DNA of 38,705 nt, taken from Rhodoferax sp. (GTDB lineage Bacteria; Pseudomonadota; Gammaproteobacteria; Burkholderiales; Burkholderiaceae_C). The notes below the pieces were generated by a model. It had not been told where the DNA came from. It saw nothing but the letters and a program-made list of their open reading frames with translations, and did not search any database. Positions 11,592-24,065 of the stretch are shown here, in pieces (positions within the stretch are counted from its first letter, which is position 1; each line of letters starts with the position of its first letter). The stretch covers positions 1 to 38,705 of the forward strand of contig PKWM01000045.1 of the NCBI GenBank assembly GCA_003133245.1. Reading direction: 5' to 3'. The position numbers and the translations under genes were made by a program.

Positions 11592-12557
11592 TCAAAATTC
11601 TTGGCTCATCTGTTCAATCTCGGGTGGGCTGAGTAGCCGCACCGGTATCAATTCACCCGCTGTGACGTGGGCCGTGCCCAGCAGGCAGCCTTCACCCGGC
11701 TGGGTCGAGGTCCCAGGCCCGTACACGGCCACTTGTTCAGCATCGGGCCAAGCTCCCCGGCGGCGTACGCCGCTAAGAAAACGTCCGGCATTTTCAGCGT
11801 CGAGCGTAACCACGGTGTGACCCTGCAGCAGCGCTTGCACCGGCAGCAGGCAATGCAATCGCTCGTCTTCAGTCATCGCCTCCAGCGCCGCCAACGTGAC
11901 GCATTGCGACACGTCAAAACCACCCGTCTGAATCCGGCGCAACGCACTCAGGTGCGCGCCACAACCCAACGCTTCACCGATATCTTCAGCCAGCGTGCGA
12001 ATATAGGTTCCCTTGCTGCACTTGACGTTCATTTGAAAAACCGCTTGGGCGCTGTCAATATTCTCCAAAACCGCTTTCAATTCATAAATCAATACCGCGC
12101 GGGCTTGCCGTTCGACCTCGATACCGGCGCGCGCATATTCGTACAACGACTTGCCATCTTTCTTCAAAGCACTGTGCATCGGCGGCGTTTGCAAGATCTT
12201 GCCGGTGAAACGCAGCACCGCTTGGGCCAAGTCTTCTTCTGATACGTTCACTGGCCGCACTTGCATCACCTCACCCTCAGCGTCTGCGGTACTGGTTTTG
12301 ACACCCAGGCACACCACGGCTTCATAGGTTTTATCAGCATCGAGTTGAAGCTGACTGAACTTGGTTGCGGCACCAAAACACAGAGGTAGCACGCCCGTGG
12401 CGAGCGGATCCAGAGTGCCGGTATGGCCTGCCTTCTCAGCGCGTAACAACCATTTGACTTTTTGCAAGGCGTCGTTACTCGACCAGCCCAAAGGCTTGTC
12501 CAGCAACAGCACCCCATGCACGGGGCGCCTGGCAACCCGTGCACGCGGCGCAGTCAT
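11592..12557 (-). CDS. truB: tRNA pseudouridine(55) synthase TruB
   Basis: TruB makes pseudouridine-55 in the T loop of tRNAs and also has chaperone activity. The 321-aa protein contains HGVLLLDKPLGWSS, the catalytic Asp50 in GHTGTLDPLATGVL, and SKGTYIRTLAEDIG. Its C-terminal region resembles the PUA-like domain and ends in LIPVRLLSPPE. The start at 12557 (MTAPRARVARRPVHG) is chosen because it lies 4 bp after the rbfA stop with AAGGA just upstream. The longer frame back to 12599 would sit inside rbfA. Confidence 0.95.
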   Translation of the reverse strand: MTAPRARVARRPVHGVLLLDKPLGWSSNDALQKVKWLLRAEKAGHTGTLDPLATGVLPLCFGAATKFSQLQLDADKTYEAVVCLGVKTSTADAEGEVMQVRPVNVSEEDLAQAVLRFTGKILQTPPMHSALKKDGKSLYEYARAGIEVERQARAVLIYELKAVLENIDSAQAVFQMNVKCSKGTYIRTLAEDIGEALGCGAHLSALRRIQTGGFDVSQCVTLAALEAMTEDERLHCLLPVQALLQGHTVVTLDAENAGRFLSGVRRRGAWPDAEQVAVYGPGTSTQPGEGCLLGTAHVTAGELIPVRLLSPPEIEQMSQEF

Positions 12558-12561
12558 AGGT

Positions 12562-12930
12562 TTAGTTGTCCTTGGCGCGCGAGGCCACGGCGCGTGCAAT
12601 CAAGGCATTCATGTCCGCCGCGTGTTCCTCGGTTTGATCAAAAATAAAATGCAAGGTCGGCACCGTATGAATATGCAGACGCTTGAACAGACCGGCCCGT
12701 AAAAAACCAGCCGCCTGATTCAAGCCTTCTGCGCATTCTTTCGAATCGCCCGCCAGCAAGCTGAAATACACTTTGGCGTGGGCGTAGTCGGGCGTCACTT
12801 CGACGCCTTGAATCGTTACCATGCCAACACGCGGGTCTTTGAGTTCGCGCGCAATCAACTCGGTCAGATCGCGCTGGATCTGATCGGCGACCTTGAAACT
12901 GCGGTTGGGCGTTTTGGACTTGATTCGCAC
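12562..12930 (-). CDS. rbfA: 30S ribosome-binding factor RbfA
   Basis: RbfA assists late 30S maturation, notably 16S rRNA 5'-end processing, and is needed in the cold. The 122-aa protein has the single KH-like fold: [38 protein letters not shown] and [21 protein letters not shown]. It starts with GTG at 12930 (reads [10 protein letters not shown]), 16 bp after infB, with an AGAAG ribosome binding site. Gene order infB-rbfA-truB is the conserved proteobacterial arrangement. Confidence 0.95.
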   Translation of the reverse strand: MRIKSKTPNRSFKVADQIQRDLTELIARELKDPRVGMVTIQGVEVTPDYAHAKVYFSLLAGDSKECAEGLNQAAGFLRAGLFKRLHIHTVPTLHFIFDQTEEHAADMNALIARAVASRAKDN

Positions 12931-12946
12931 GGTTTTCTTCTACCTA

Positions 12947-15877
<2,931 letters not shown>

Positions 15878-15965
15878 TTCTTGGATAACCTTTAGTGTCG
15901 GCTTAACAAACCCTGCGGGCGTTAGCCTTTACTGAAACTCTGTTTTAGTTGTGGCATGACATGCC

Positions 15966-17462
15966 CTACTCCTGTGCCGCAGCGTCATTGGTGAACCAAT
16001 GTTCGCGCGCCTTCATAATAAGGGCCTTGGCTTCATCCTCAGACTGGCCGGTGATTTCTGTCAGTTCGTCAACCGCCAGATCGGCCAGGTCGTCCAGGGT
16101 ATTGACGCCACTGGCGGTCAACTTGGCGATCAGTTCAGGCGTGAGATCCGGCTGATCGAGCAGATCGAGCGAAACTGCCTGCACACTTTCTTCATGAGCA
16201 ATTTCCATGGTCAACAAGGCATCCTTGGCGCGCGTGCGCAGTTCGTTGGCGGTGTCTTCGTCAAAACTCTCGATCTCGAGCATTTCTTCCAACGGCACGT
16301 AAGCAACCTGCTCCAGACTGGTAAAACCCTCGGCAATCAACAGGTCAGCAATTTCTTCATCGACATCGAGTTTTTCCATGAACAGTTTGCGGCCCGAATC
16401 AGTCTCGCTGGCCTGCTTTTGAGCAGACTCAGCGGCATCGAGAATATTAATCTTCCAACCGGTGAGTTCTGCTGCGAGCCGCACGTTTTGACCACCTCGG
16501 CCAATGGCAATCGCCAGGTTCTCTTCATCGACCACCACATCCATGGCGTGGCGTTCTTCATCGACCACAATCGAGGTGACATTGGCAGGTGCCAGGGCAC
16601 CGATCACAAACTGGGCCGGGTCTTCACTCCACAGCACAATATCAACACGCTCACCCGCTAATTCATTGGTAACAGCATTGACTCGGGTACCTCGCACACC
16701 CACACAAGTGCCAATCGGATCGACCCGTTTGTCATGCGACAAGACAGCAATCTTGGCGCGCGAACCGACGTCGCGAGCACAGGATTTGATCTCCAGCAAG
16801 CCTTGCTCAATTTCGGGGACTTCGTTGCGAAATAACTCGATCATGAACTCAGGTGCCGAGCGCGACAAAATAATGGGCGCGCCGCGCAGCGTCAGATCGA
16901 CTTCCATGATCATGGCACGAACCCGGTCACCGCTGCGCAGGTTTTCTTTGGGGATCATGTCGGAGCGTCGCAAACGGCCTTCAACCCGGCCACTCTCGAC
17001 AATCAGATCGCCTTTATCCAGGCGTTTGACGGTGCCAACAAAAATCTTGTCGCCGCGCGACATGAAGTCATTGAGCAGCATTTCACGTTCGGCATCGCGA
17101 ATTTTTTGCAGGATGACCTGTTTAGCGGCCATCGCACCAATGCGGCCAATCGGCACCGATGGCACCGTTTCTTCGATGTACTCATCCACCTCGATGTCGG
17201 GAATCTGCTCCTTGGCTTCAAACAGCAAAACTTCCTGATCAGGCAGTTGCAGGCCGGCCTCGTCGGGCACCACATGCCAGCGCCGGAAGGTCTCGTAATT
17301 GCCACTGTCACGATCCATTGCAACGCGGATATCCACGTCACCCGGGTAAAGCTTGCGCGTGGCCTGTGCCAGCGCTGCCTCGACTGCGCCAAAAACCACA
17401 TCAAGCTCCACATTTTTTTCACGTGATATGGCTTCTACCAGCATTAACATTTCGCGATTCAT
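15966..17462 (-). CDS. nusA: Transcription termination/antitermination factor NusA
   Basis: NusA binds RNA polymerase and RNA to modulate pausing, termination and antitermination. The 498-aa protein shows the N-terminal polymerase-binding domain ([18 protein letters not shown]), the S1 domain ([22 protein letters not shown]), tandem KH domains ([22 protein letters not shown], then [18 protein letters not shown]) and acidic C-terminal helix-hairpin-helix repeats. The start at 17462 is preferred to the upstream in-frame codon because AGGAG lies 8-12 bp before it. It follows rimP by 22 bp. Confidence 0.97.
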   Translation of the reverse strand: MNREMLMLVEAISREKNVELDVVFGAVEAALAQATRKLYPGDVDIRVAMDRDSGNYETFRRWHVVPDEAGLQLPDQEVLLFEAKEQIPDIEVDEYIEETVPSVPIGRIGAMAAKQVILQKIRDAEREMLLNDFMSRGDKIFVGTVKRLDKGDLIVESGRVEGRLRRSDMIPKENLRSGDRVRAMIMEVDLTLRGAPIILSRSAPEFMIELFRNEVPEIEQGLLEIKSCARDVGSRAKIAVLSHDKRVDPIGTCVGVRGTRVNAVTNELAGERVDIVLWSEDPAQFVIGALAPANVTSIVVDEERHAMDVVVDEENLAIAIGRGGQNVRLAAELTGWKINILDAAESAQKQASETDSGRKLFMEKLDVDEEIADLLIAEGFTSLEQVAYVPLEEMLEIESFDEDTANELRTRAKDALLTMEIAHEESVQAVSLDLLDQPDLTPELIAKLTASGVNTLDDLADLAVDELTEITGQSEDEAKALIMKAREHWFTNDAAAQE

Positions 17463-17484
17463 GCCAAGACTCTCCTGTTTCAAT

Positions 17485-18117
17485 TCAATTCAAATTGGGC
17501 TCAGTGCCATTGTTGTCAAAACGGTTCGCGCCGACGCGACCCTTGAAGCTGACGATGGGTGCCAGACGCGCCTCTTTGATCTCATCCAGATTAAAGCGCA
17601 AAGACTGCAGTGGTGGCGCTGGTCTTTTCTTGCTGACGCGTTGACCTGGCTTAACCGTCGGTGCCTCGCTCCAGACGATTTGCCAACTCGCCACGCCGGT
17701 TGACTCGTCGCCTGCGCCGCGCTCGATCGTGCCCCGAAACTTCTTGCGCGTGGCATTCACAGAGCCGGCCGCTGCCGCAATCCCGATCGGAGCTTTGAGT
17801 GTGATGTCAACCACTTGCCCGACAAAGCGTTCGAAATCTTTTTCATGGCGCAACGGTCGATCAATACCCGGCGACGACACTTCCAGTCGCTTGTATTCAA
17901 TACCGTCAACCTCCAGCGCAAACAGCAACTGACGCGTGACTTTTTCACAGTCTTCCACCGTGACAAACTGCTCAACATTGACCGACGCCGGAGCAACTGG
18001 CGGTGTCCACGGCAAGTCAATCGTAATGCGCAGCAAGCCAGCAGCAGAACGCTCAAGCGCTACCAGGTCGTAGCCCAGACCAGCTACGGTTTGTTCAACG
18101 ATGTCTTTCAGTGCCAC
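17485..18117 (-). CDS. rimP: Ribosome maturation factor RimP
   Basis: RimP is required for early 30S assembly. The 210-aa protein has the family start [30 protein letters not shown], and the signature [26 protein letters not shown]. The C-terminal SH3-like domain ends with [19 protein letters not shown]. The open frame reaches 18141 with a TTG, but GTG at 18117 fits family starts. No good ribosome binding site is seen before it. It heads the rimP-nusA-infB cluster and lies just after the terminator of the etf operon. Confidence 0.93.
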   Translation of the reverse strand: MALKDIVEQTVAGLGYDLVALERSAAGLLRITIDLPWTPPVAPASVNVEQFVTVEDCEKVTRQLLFALEVDGIEYKRLEVSSPGIDRPLRHEKDFERFVGQVVDITLKAPIGIAAAAGSVNATRKKFRGTIERGAGDESTGVASWQIVWSEAPTVKPGQRVSKKRPAPPLQSLRFNLDEIKEARLAPIVSFKGRVGANRFDNNGTEPNLN

Positions 18118-18152
18118 TTGTGTATAAATTCTCAAAAACAACCGACCAAAAA

Positions 18153-18179
18153 AAACGGGCGGTAGTTACCCGCCCGTTT
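18153..18179 (-). terminator. Rho-independent terminator of the etf/NMO operon
   Basis: A perfect 10-bp stem (AAACGGGCGG at 18153-18162 with CCGCCCGTTT at 18170-18179) encloses a 7-nt loop. On the - strand it is followed by a run of eight T (18148-18155). It lies 54 bp after the stop of the nitronate monooxygenase gene, in the right orientation for an operon ending there. It separates that operon from the rimP cluster, which reads in the same direction. Confidence 0.9.
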
Positions 18180-18232
18180 GGTCGTGAGACTGGATTGTAC
18201 CGTAAAAATCGCTCGCAGCCCCTTGATTTTGT

Positions 18233-19198
18233 TCAAATTATTGGCAATGCCAACAATCGCTCCCGCGCTGTAGCATATTCGCGCTTGAGCTGCGCCACAT
18301 AGTCGGCAGTGCTTTGAATTTGGGTGACAGCACCGATGCCCTGGCCGCAGCCCCAGATGTCTTTCCAGGCTTTAGACTTGTCGCCACCGAAATTCATTTT
18401 GCTCGGATCGCTCTCGGGGAGGTGCTCCGGATCCAGACCCGCGTTGCGGATGCTCGGTGCCAGGTAGTTGCCATGTACACCGGTAAAAAGGTTGCTATAG
18501 ACGATGTCGTCCGAGTTGGCATCGACAATCGCCTGCTTGTAGGCCTCCGAGGCGCGTGCTTCCTGGGTGGCGATGAAAGCCGAACCAATGTAGGCAAAGT
18601 CAGCTCCCATGGCCTGCGCCGCCAGCACCGCGCTGCCGCTGGCAATGGCACCGCTTAACACCAGAGGCCCGTCAAACCACTGGCGGATTTCCTGAATCAA
18701 CGCAAATGGGCTCTTGACACCCGCGTGACCACCAGCACCCGCAGCCACGGCGATCAGGCCGTCAGCGCCTTTTTCAATTGCCTTGTGCGCGAACTTGTTG
18801 TTGATGACGTCATGCAGCACCACACCGCCATAGGAGTGCGCTGCGATATTGATGTCTTCACGCGCGCCCAGGCTGGTGATGATGATCGGCACCTTGTATT
18901 TGACGCACAGCGCCATGTCGTGCTCCAGCCGGTCATTGCTTTTGTGCACGATCTGGTTGATGGCAAAAGGCGCAGCCGGATGATCCGGGTGGGCCTGGTT
19001 GTAAGCCGCCAACGCGTCTGTGATTTCGATCAGCCAGGCTTCAAGCAGTTCGGCCGGACGGGCGTTGAGCGCGGGCATGGAGCCCACCACACCGGCAATG
19101 CACTGGGCAATCGCCAGTTTGGGGTTGCTGATTATGAACAGCGGCGAGCCGATCACCGGGAATCGCAAATTATTCAGGGGTGAGGGAAGCCGGGACAT
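18233..19198 (-). CDS. Nitronate monooxygenase family flavoprotein
   Basis: The 321-aa protein is a TIM-barrel FMN enzyme of the nitronate monooxygenase (former 2-nitropropane dioxygenase) family. It starts with FPVIGSPLFIISNPKLA and contains AAGAGGHAGVKSPFALI (FMN-phosphate and active-site loop), LSGAIASGSAVLAAQAMGADFAYIGSAFIAT and a C-terminal WGCGQGIG. Family members oxidise alkyl nitronates, though many have unknown physiological substrates. The start at 19198 with GGAAA upstream is chosen over the longer frame to 19285, which would overlap the preceding gene. It lies 31 bp after an acyl-CoA dehydrogenase gene, so a role near fatty acid or organic acid catabolism is possible. Confidence 0.88.
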   Translation of the reverse strand: MSRLPSPLNNLRFPVIGSPLFIISNPKLAIAQCIAGVVGSMPALNARPAELLEAWLIEITDALAAYNQAHPDHPAAPFAINQIVHKSNDRLEHDMALCVKYKVPIIITSLGAREDINIAAHSYGGVVLHDVINNKFAHKAIEKGADGLIAVAAGAGGHAGVKSPFALIQEIRQWFDGPLVLSGAIASGSAVLAAQAMGADFAYIGSAFIATQEARASEAYKQAIVDANSDDIVYSNLFTGVHGNYLAPSIRNAGLDPEHLPESDPSKMNFGGDKSKAWKDIWGCGQGIGAVTQIQSTADYVAQLKREYATARERLLALPII

Positions 19199-19229
19199 GA
19201 GATTTCCGATTAAATCAAATATGGAGGGA

Positions 19230-21050
19230 TCAAAACGCATCAAGTGCCAGCGCGGTAACGCTCTGGGCACCTTCAACGATGGCATCGCGCATACCCGGTA
19301 CTTTGGTCAACAGATGATCGGCATAAAAGCGTGCCGTGGCGATCTTGGCTTGCATGAATGCCACATCGACACCCTGCACAATCTGCTCCTGCGCCACCAG
19401 CAGCGCACGCGCCAACTGCCAGCCCGCCATCAGATTGCCGGCCAGCATGAGATACGGCACACTGCCCGCATAAACTTCGCTCGGGTTGGTCTTGTTGTTG
19501 TTCACAACAAAATTCACCACATCGACAAAGGCCATTCGTGCTACCGCCAAACGCTTGGCTACGACAAGGGCATCGGCACTGCCAGTTTGGATCAACAGGT
19601 TTTCCGTGGTTTCAATCTGGGTCGCCAGTGCCTTGGCGGTCTGGCCGCCGTCACGCGCGGTCTTGCGCCCGACCAGATCATTGGCCTGGATGGCGGTGGT
19701 ACCCTCGTAGATGGTCAAAATCTTGGCATCGCGGTAATATTGTGCCGCACCGGTTTCTTCGATGTAACCCATGCCACCATGCACCTGCACGCCGAGCGAA
19801 GTGACCTCCAGGCTCATCTCGGTGCTGTAACCCTTGATCAGCGGCACCATGAATTCATAAACCGTCTGATTTTGTTTGCGGGTAGCGATATCGGGATGAT
19901 GGTGCGACACGTCAAAAGCCGCTGCCGCCACCGTCGCCATGGCGCGGCAACCCTCGGTATAGGCGCGCATGGTCATGAGCATGCGCTTGACGTCCGGGTG
20001 GTGAATGATGGGCGCATTGACTGGGGCAGACGCCTCAACCGGGCGGCTTTGTACCCGATCTTTGGCATAGCTCACCGCTTGTTGGTAGGCCCGCTCGGCA
20101 ATTGCAATGCCCTGCACACCGACACCAAAACGCGCGGCGTTCATCATGATGAACATGTACTCTAGGCCCCGGTTTTCCTGCCCTACCAGGTAGCCCACAG
20201 CACCGGGTCCGATGCTGCTTGCATCTTTGGACACCATGCCATCGCCGAATTGCAACACGGCCGTCGGGCTGGCCTTGATGCCCAGCTTGTGCTCGATACT
20301 GACGCATTGCACATCGTTACGTGCGCCCAATGATCCGTCCGGGTTCACGAGGAATTTGGGCACCACAAACAGGCTGATGCCCTTGATGCCTTCGGGCGCG
20401 CCCGTGACGCGCGCCAGCACCAGATGGACGATGTTCTCGGCCATGTCGTGCTCACCCCAGGTGATGAAAATCTTGGTGCCAAAGACCTTGTAACTGCCGT
20501 CGTTTTGCGGCTCGGCCCGACTGCGCACGGCAGCCAGGTCACTGCCGGCCTGCGGCTCGGTCAGGTTCATGGTGCCGCTCCATTGGCCGCTCACCAGTTT
20601 TTCAAGATAGACGGCTTTGAGTTCGTCGGAGCCGGCCGTCAGCAGCGCTTCAATCGCACCGTCAGTGAGCAACGGACAAAGGGCAAAACTCATGTTGGCC
20701 GAGTTCTGCATTTCACCACACGAGGCACCAATCGTCTTGGGCAGACCCTGGCCACCAAAATCGACCGGATGCTGCAAACCCTGCCAGCCACCTTCGACAA
20801 ACTGCTTGAAGGCGTCCTTGAAACCGGGTGCCGCAGTGACCACACCCTCTTTCCAGCTTGAAGGGTTTTTGTCGCCTTCAAAGTTGAGCGGCGCCAGCAC
20901 ACCTTCATTGAACTTGGCCGCTTCTTCGAGCACTGCTTGCGCCGTCTCAAAACCGGCTTCTTCAAAGCCTGGCAATTGGGCGATTTGCTCAATATCGGCC
21001 AGGTATTTGACATTGAAAAGCATGTCTTTGAGAGGCGCAAGGTAGCTCAT
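19230..21050 (-). CDS. Acyl-CoA dehydrogenase (long form with C-terminal extension)
   Basis: This FAD enzyme oxidises acyl-CoA to enoyl-CoA and passes electrons to ETF, whose two subunits are encoded immediately upstream. At 606 aa it belongs to the roughly 600-residue subgroup with an extra C-terminal domain, which includes FadE-like and DmdC-like members. NLTEPQAGSD (about 162-171) is the FAD/substrate signature, and the presumed catalytic Glu449 lies in TIYEGTTAIQ, the position used by medium-chain-type enzymes. VHGGMGYIEET is also conserved. ATG at 21050 with GGAG upstream is preferred to GTG at 21053. Chain-length specificity cannot be read from sequence. Confidence 0.93.
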   Translation of the reverse strand: MSYLAPLKDMLFNVKYLADIEQIAQLPGFEEAGFETAQAVLEEAAKFNEGVLAPLNFEGDKNPSSWKEGVVTAAPGFKDAFKQFVEGGWQGLQHPVDFGGQGLPKTIGASCGEMQNSANMSFALCPLLTDGAIEALLTAGSDELKAVYLEKLVSGQWSGTMNLTEPQAGSDLAAVRSRAEPQNDGSYKVFGTKIFITWGEHDMAENIVHLVLARVTGAPEGIKGISLFVVPKFLVNPDGSLGARNDVQCVSIEHKLGIKASPTAVLQFGDGMVSKDASSIGPGAVGYLVGQENRGLEYMFIMMNAARFGVGVQGIAIAERAYQQAVSYAKDRVQSRPVEASAPVNAPIIHHPDVKRMLMTMRAYTEGCRAMATVAAAAFDVSHHHPDIATRKQNQTVYEFMVPLIKGYSTEMSLEVTSLGVQVHGGMGYIEETGAAQYYRDAKILTIYEGTTAIQANDLVGRKTARDGGQTAKALATQIETTENLLIQTGSADALVVAKRLAVARMAFVDVVNFVVNNNKTNPSEVYAGSVPYLMLAGNLMAGWQLARALLVAQEQIVQGVDVAFMQAKIATARFYADHLLTKVPGMRDAIVEGAQSVTALALDAF

Positions 21051-21068
21051 CACAGATCTCCGCAGTAT

Positions 21069-22001
21069 TTACAGTGCGGCCAGCAATTCAGGAATGGCCA
21101 CAAACAGATCCGCCACCAGGCCATAATCCGCCACCGAAAAGATGGGTGCTTCCGGGTCTTTGTTGATGGCCACGATCACTTTGGAATCTTTCATGCCGGC
21201 CAGGTGCTGGATGGCACCGCTGATGCCAACGGCAATATAGAGTTGCGGTGCCACGATCTTGCCGGTCTGGCCCACCTGCCAGTCATTGGGCGCATAACCG
21301 GCATCAACTGCTGCGCGTGAAGCGCCGACAGCGGCACCGAGCTTGTCAGCCAGCGGCATCAGCACCGACATGAATTTTTCTTGCGAGCCCAACGCCCGAC
21401 CACCGGAAATGATGATCTTGGCAGCGGTGAGTTCGGGCCGGTCGTTCTTGGCGATTTCGCTGCCGACAAAGGCGATTTTGTCACTGGTCGCCACTGCCGC
21501 CACGCTTTCAATTGCGGCCGAACCACCTGTGGCGGAGGCGGCGTCAAAACCAGTGCCACGCACCGTGATGACCTTGATGGCGTCACTGCTTTGCACCATG
21601 GCGATGGCGTTGCCGGCATAAATCGGGCGCTCAAAGGTGTCTGGGCTATCGACCTTGGTCACGTCCGAGATCTGACCGACATCAAGCAGGGCCGCAACGC
21701 GCGGCGCGATGTTTTTGCCGGATGCGGTAGCCGCAAACAAGATGTGGCTGTAGTTGGCAGCCAGTGCCAGAACCTGCGCTGACATGTTTTCGGCCAGGCC
21801 GTGGGCCAAGGCGGCACCGTCGGCGTGCAGCACTTTGGCGACACCGGCAATCTGCGCCGCAGCGGTGGCTACGGCAGCGGCATTGGAGCCTGCCACCAGC
21901 ACGTGGACGTCGCCACCGCACTGCAAGGCAGCCGTGACGGTGTTGAAAGTTGCGCCCTTGAGGGTCGCGTTGTCATGTTCGGCAATTACAAGAGCTGTCA
22001 T
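21069..22001 (-). CDS. etfA: Electron transfer flavoprotein alpha subunit
   Basis: EtfA binds the FAD of ETF, which carries electrons from acyl-CoA dehydrogenases to ETF:ubiquinone oxidoreductase. The 310-aa protein has an N-terminal alpha/beta domain ([16 protein letters not shown]) and the C-terminal FAD domain. Signatures of the FAD domain are [47 protein letters not shown], and [21 protein letters not shown]. Its ATG directly abuts the etfB stop (TAAATG), so the subunits are almost certainly translated together. Confidence 0.97.
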   Translation of the reverse strand: MTALVIAEHDNATLKGATFNTVTAALQCGGDVHVLVAGSNAAAVATAAAQIAGVAKVLHADGAALAHGLAENMSAQVLALAANYSHILFAATASGKNIAPRVAALLDVGQISDVTKVDSPDTFERPIYAGNAIAMVQSSDAIKVITVRGTGFDAASATGGSAAIESVAAVATSDKIAFVGSEIAKNDRPELTAAKIIISGGRALGSQEKFMSVLMPLADKLGAAVGASRAAVDAGYAPNDWQVGQTGKIVAPQLYIAVGISGAIQHLAGMKDSKVIVAINKDPEAPIFSVADYGLVADLFVAIPELLAAL

Positions 22002-22751
22002 TTAGATCACCTTCGCTTCATTTTTCAGTTTGGCCACAAGCGTGGCAACGTCGGCTACCATGACCCCGGCGCTGCGCTTGGGGGGTTCGCTGACCTTCAC
22101 GGTCTTGATGTGCGGTTTGACATCCACGCCCAGGTCTTCCGGTTTGAAGATGTCGAGTTGTTTCTTCTTGGCCTTCATGATATTGGGCAGCGTCACGTAG
22201 CGCGGCTCGTTCAGGCGCAGATCGGCAGTAATGACGGCGGGTAGGCTCAGGTGAAGCGTCTCCGAGCCACCATCGACTTCACGCATGACCGTGGCTTTGC
22301 CATCGGCGACTTCAATCTTGCTGGCAAAAGTGGCTTGCGCCAGACCCGCCAGCGCAGCGAGCATCTGGCCAGTCTGGTTGCAGTCATCGTCGATGGCTTG
22401 CTTGCCCAGAAGCACCAGCCCCGGCTGCTCCTTGTCCACCAGTGCTTTGAGCAGTTTGGCCACTGCCAGCGGCTGCAATTCTTCGGTGGTTTCGACCAGG
22501 ATGGCGCGGTCGGCACCGATAGCCATCGCGGTGCGCAGGGTCTCGGTGCATTGCGACACACCACAGGAGACGGCGATGACTTCGGTCGCCACGCCTTTTT
22601 CCCGCAAACGCACCGCCTCTTCAATGGCGATCTCATCAAAAGGGTTCATGCTCATTTTTACGTTGGCGATCTCGACACCGGTTTGGTCCGACTTGACACG
22701 AACCTTGACGTTGTAATCGACCACGCGCTTGACTGCGACCAGGACTTTCAT
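22002..22751 (-). CDS. etfB: Electron transfer flavoprotein beta subunit
   Basis: The 249-aa EtfB starts with [20 protein letters not shown] and has the conserved [39 protein letters not shown] (AMP-binding region) and [28 protein letters not shown] (ETF beta signature and recognition loop). It is the first gene of the etfB-etfA-acad-nmo unit. A CTGGAG ribosome binding site lies 8 bp before the ATG, with promoter-like boxes and a palindrome further upstream. Confidence 0.97.
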   Translation of the reverse strand: MKVLVAVKRVVDYNVKVRVKSDQTGVEIANVKMSMNPFDEIAIEEAVRLREKGVATEVIAVSCGVSQCTETLRTAMAIGADRAILVETTEELQPLAVAKLLKALVDKEQPGLVLLGKQAIDDDCNQTGQMLAALAGLAQATFASKIEVADGKATVMREVDGGSETLHLSLPAVITADLRLNEPRYVTLPNIMKAKKKQLDIFKPEDLGVDVKPHIKTVKVSEPPKRSAGVMVADVATLVAKLKNEAKVI

Positions 22752-22772
22752 TGCGACGACTCCAGATAGTTA

Positions 22773-22800
22773 CGAATAGGATGATTGACGCGTACGTCAA
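22773..22800 (-). promoter_or_regulatory. Candidate promoter of etfBA operon with palindromic operator
   Basis: On the - strand TTGACG (22795-22800) is separated by 16 bp from TATTCG (22773-22778), an acceptable sigma-70 pair 21 bp upstream of the etfB ATG. The -35 box is half of a perfect inverted repeat, TTGACG-CGTA-CGTCAA (22785-22800). A regulator bound there would block the promoter. Operators of this style occur for TetR/MerR-type regulators of fatty acid and branched-chain acid catabolism in proteobacteria; assignment to one of them is inference. Confidence 0.5.
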
Positions 22801-22903
22801 CTTGGGAGATTCTATGCGGTGTCGGTTGCCAGCCTGATTGTTCGTACGATGGTCAGGCAGCAAGACAAAAATAGAACAACCGTGCTTTTTTATTTTAGCC
22901 GCC

Positions 22904-23851
22904 TCAGACGTCGGCCAGCACCCGGATATGCGCCTCGGCACTGCGCGCCAGCGAGCTCAGGTTGTAGCCTCCTTCCAGGCAAGACACAATTCGGCCTTTG
23001 GCGTGACGGCGTGCCACTTCCTTGATGCGGTAGGTAATCCATGCGTAGTCCTGCTCGACCAGTCCCAATTGGCCCAAGTCGTCTTCCCGGTGCGAGTCAA
23101 AACCAGCACTGATGAAAATCATCTCGGGCCGGAAAGCTTCCAGTCGTGGTATCCAGGCACTCTCGATCAACTCCCTGATCTCCATGCCCTTGGTGTATGC
23201 CGGCACCGGCAAGTTGACCAGGTTGGAGGCCTTGGAGTGAATGTGGTCCAGCGGGTAAAACGGATGCTGGTAGAAGCTCACCATCAGCATGCGCGGGTCA
23301 GTCACCACTACTTCTTCGGTGCCGTTGCCGTGATGAACGTCAAAATCGACAATTGCCACGCGCTTGAGGCCGTGGCGCTCAAGCGCATACTTGGCAGCAA
23401 TTGACACGTTGTTGAAAAAGCAAAAGCCCATGGCTTGCGCACGGCCGGCGTGGTGGCCGGGCGGTCGAATGGCACAAAAGGCATTGGTCAGCTCGCCCGC
23501 CATCACGGCGTCGGTGGCCGCCAGTGCCGCGCCGGCAGCGCACAAAGCTGCGTCCCATGTGCTGATGTTCATGGAGGTATCGGGGTCAAGCTGGACGTAG
23601 CGCGGACCACCGGCATCAATCTCTGACTTGAGGCCTTCGCTCAAGCCACGCAATGATGTCACGTACATGGGGTCATGCACCAGTTCAATATTCGTCAGCG
23701 ACGCCGGTGCCGCTTCGCGCCGCTCCAGGGCCAGGCTCAAGCCCGTGATCAGCAGACGATCCTCGATGGCGTCGAGCCGCTGCGGGCACTCGGGGTGGCC
23801 TGGCCCCATTTCATGTTTGCGGCAATCAGGATGAGTAAAGTAGCCGGTCAT
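22904..23851 (-). CDS. Histone deacetylase family (zinc amidohydrolase) protein
   Basis: The 315-aa protein belongs to the arginase/deacetylase superfamily, bacterial HDAC-like group, which hydrolyses acetylated amines such as acetyl-lysine or acetylpolyamines. MGPGHPECPQRLDAI is the N-terminal signature. RPPGHHAG carries the tandem His133/His134, DFDVHHGNGT carries zinc ligands Asp171 and His173, and AGFDSHREDDLG carries Asp252. All catalytic residues are present. ATG at 23851 is used; GTG two codons upstream has slightly better spacing from AGGAG and is an alternative. It is 152 bp upstream of etfB in the same direction, so regulation may be separate. Confidence 0.9.
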   Translation of the reverse strand: MTGYFTHPDCRKHEMGPGHPECPQRLDAIEDRLLITGLSLALERREAAPASLTNIELVHDPMYVTSLRGLSEGLKSEIDAGGPRYVQLDPDTSMNISTWDAALCAAGAALAATDAVMAGELTNAFCAIRPPGHHAGRAQAMGFCFFNNVSIAAKYALERHGLKRVAIVDFDVHHGNGTEEVVVTDPRMLMVSFYQHPFYPLDHIHSKASNLVNLPVPAYTKGMEIRELIESAWIPRLEAFRPEMIFISAGFDSHREDDLGQLGLVEQDYAWITYRIKEVARRHAKGRIVSCLEGGYNLSSLARSAEAHIRVLADV

Positions 23852-23890
23852 TGTCACGCTGAGCTCCTGTGTCTCAATAAATTTTGTTGC

Positions 23891-24052
23891 GGATGCTCTG
23901 CATCACCCCTCACGGCGTGTGCTAGCGCGGGCTCGGGCGGTCTGCGGCGTTGCATTTATTGCCAATAGCACGCGCTATTGGCTGCAAAATGCGCCTTGCG
24001 TCCCATCCCGATCCGCACTGCACCCACTCGCGTTGAGTGATGCAAAGCATCC
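23891..24052. repeat. 162-bp imperfect palindrome upstream of moxR
   Basis: The ends GGATGCTCTGCATCAC (23891) and GTGATGCAAAGCATCC (ending 24052) are inverted copies with one mismatch. The centre has perfect GCCAATAGC (23961-23969) and GCTATTGGC (23974-23982) around ACGC. Both match around the same midpoint, so the whole block is one symmetric element. In between, TGCATTTATT pairs with AAAATGCGCC-type sequence less well. It fills most of the divergent HDAC-moxR gap and ends 13 bp before the moxR ATG. Confidence 0.85.
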
Positions 24053-24065
24053 TTAAGGTTGCACT

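Noticed and set aside
18118..18150. TTGGTC-17 bp-TATACA as the rimP promoter
   Set aside because: The -10 box would end 3 bp before the GTG start, placing transcription inside the coding start; it would need a leaderless or different start, so it is not listed as a feature.
19020..20165. 381-codon open frame on the + strand
   Set aside because: Antisense to the acyl-CoA dehydrogenase and nitronate monooxygenase genes. Long shadow frames are common at this base composition, and the translation has no domain character.
22832..22858. GCCTGA/TCAGGC hairpin after the HDAC-family gene
   Set aside because: Only a 6-bp stem with a 15-nt loop and no T run on the - strand, too weak to call a terminator.
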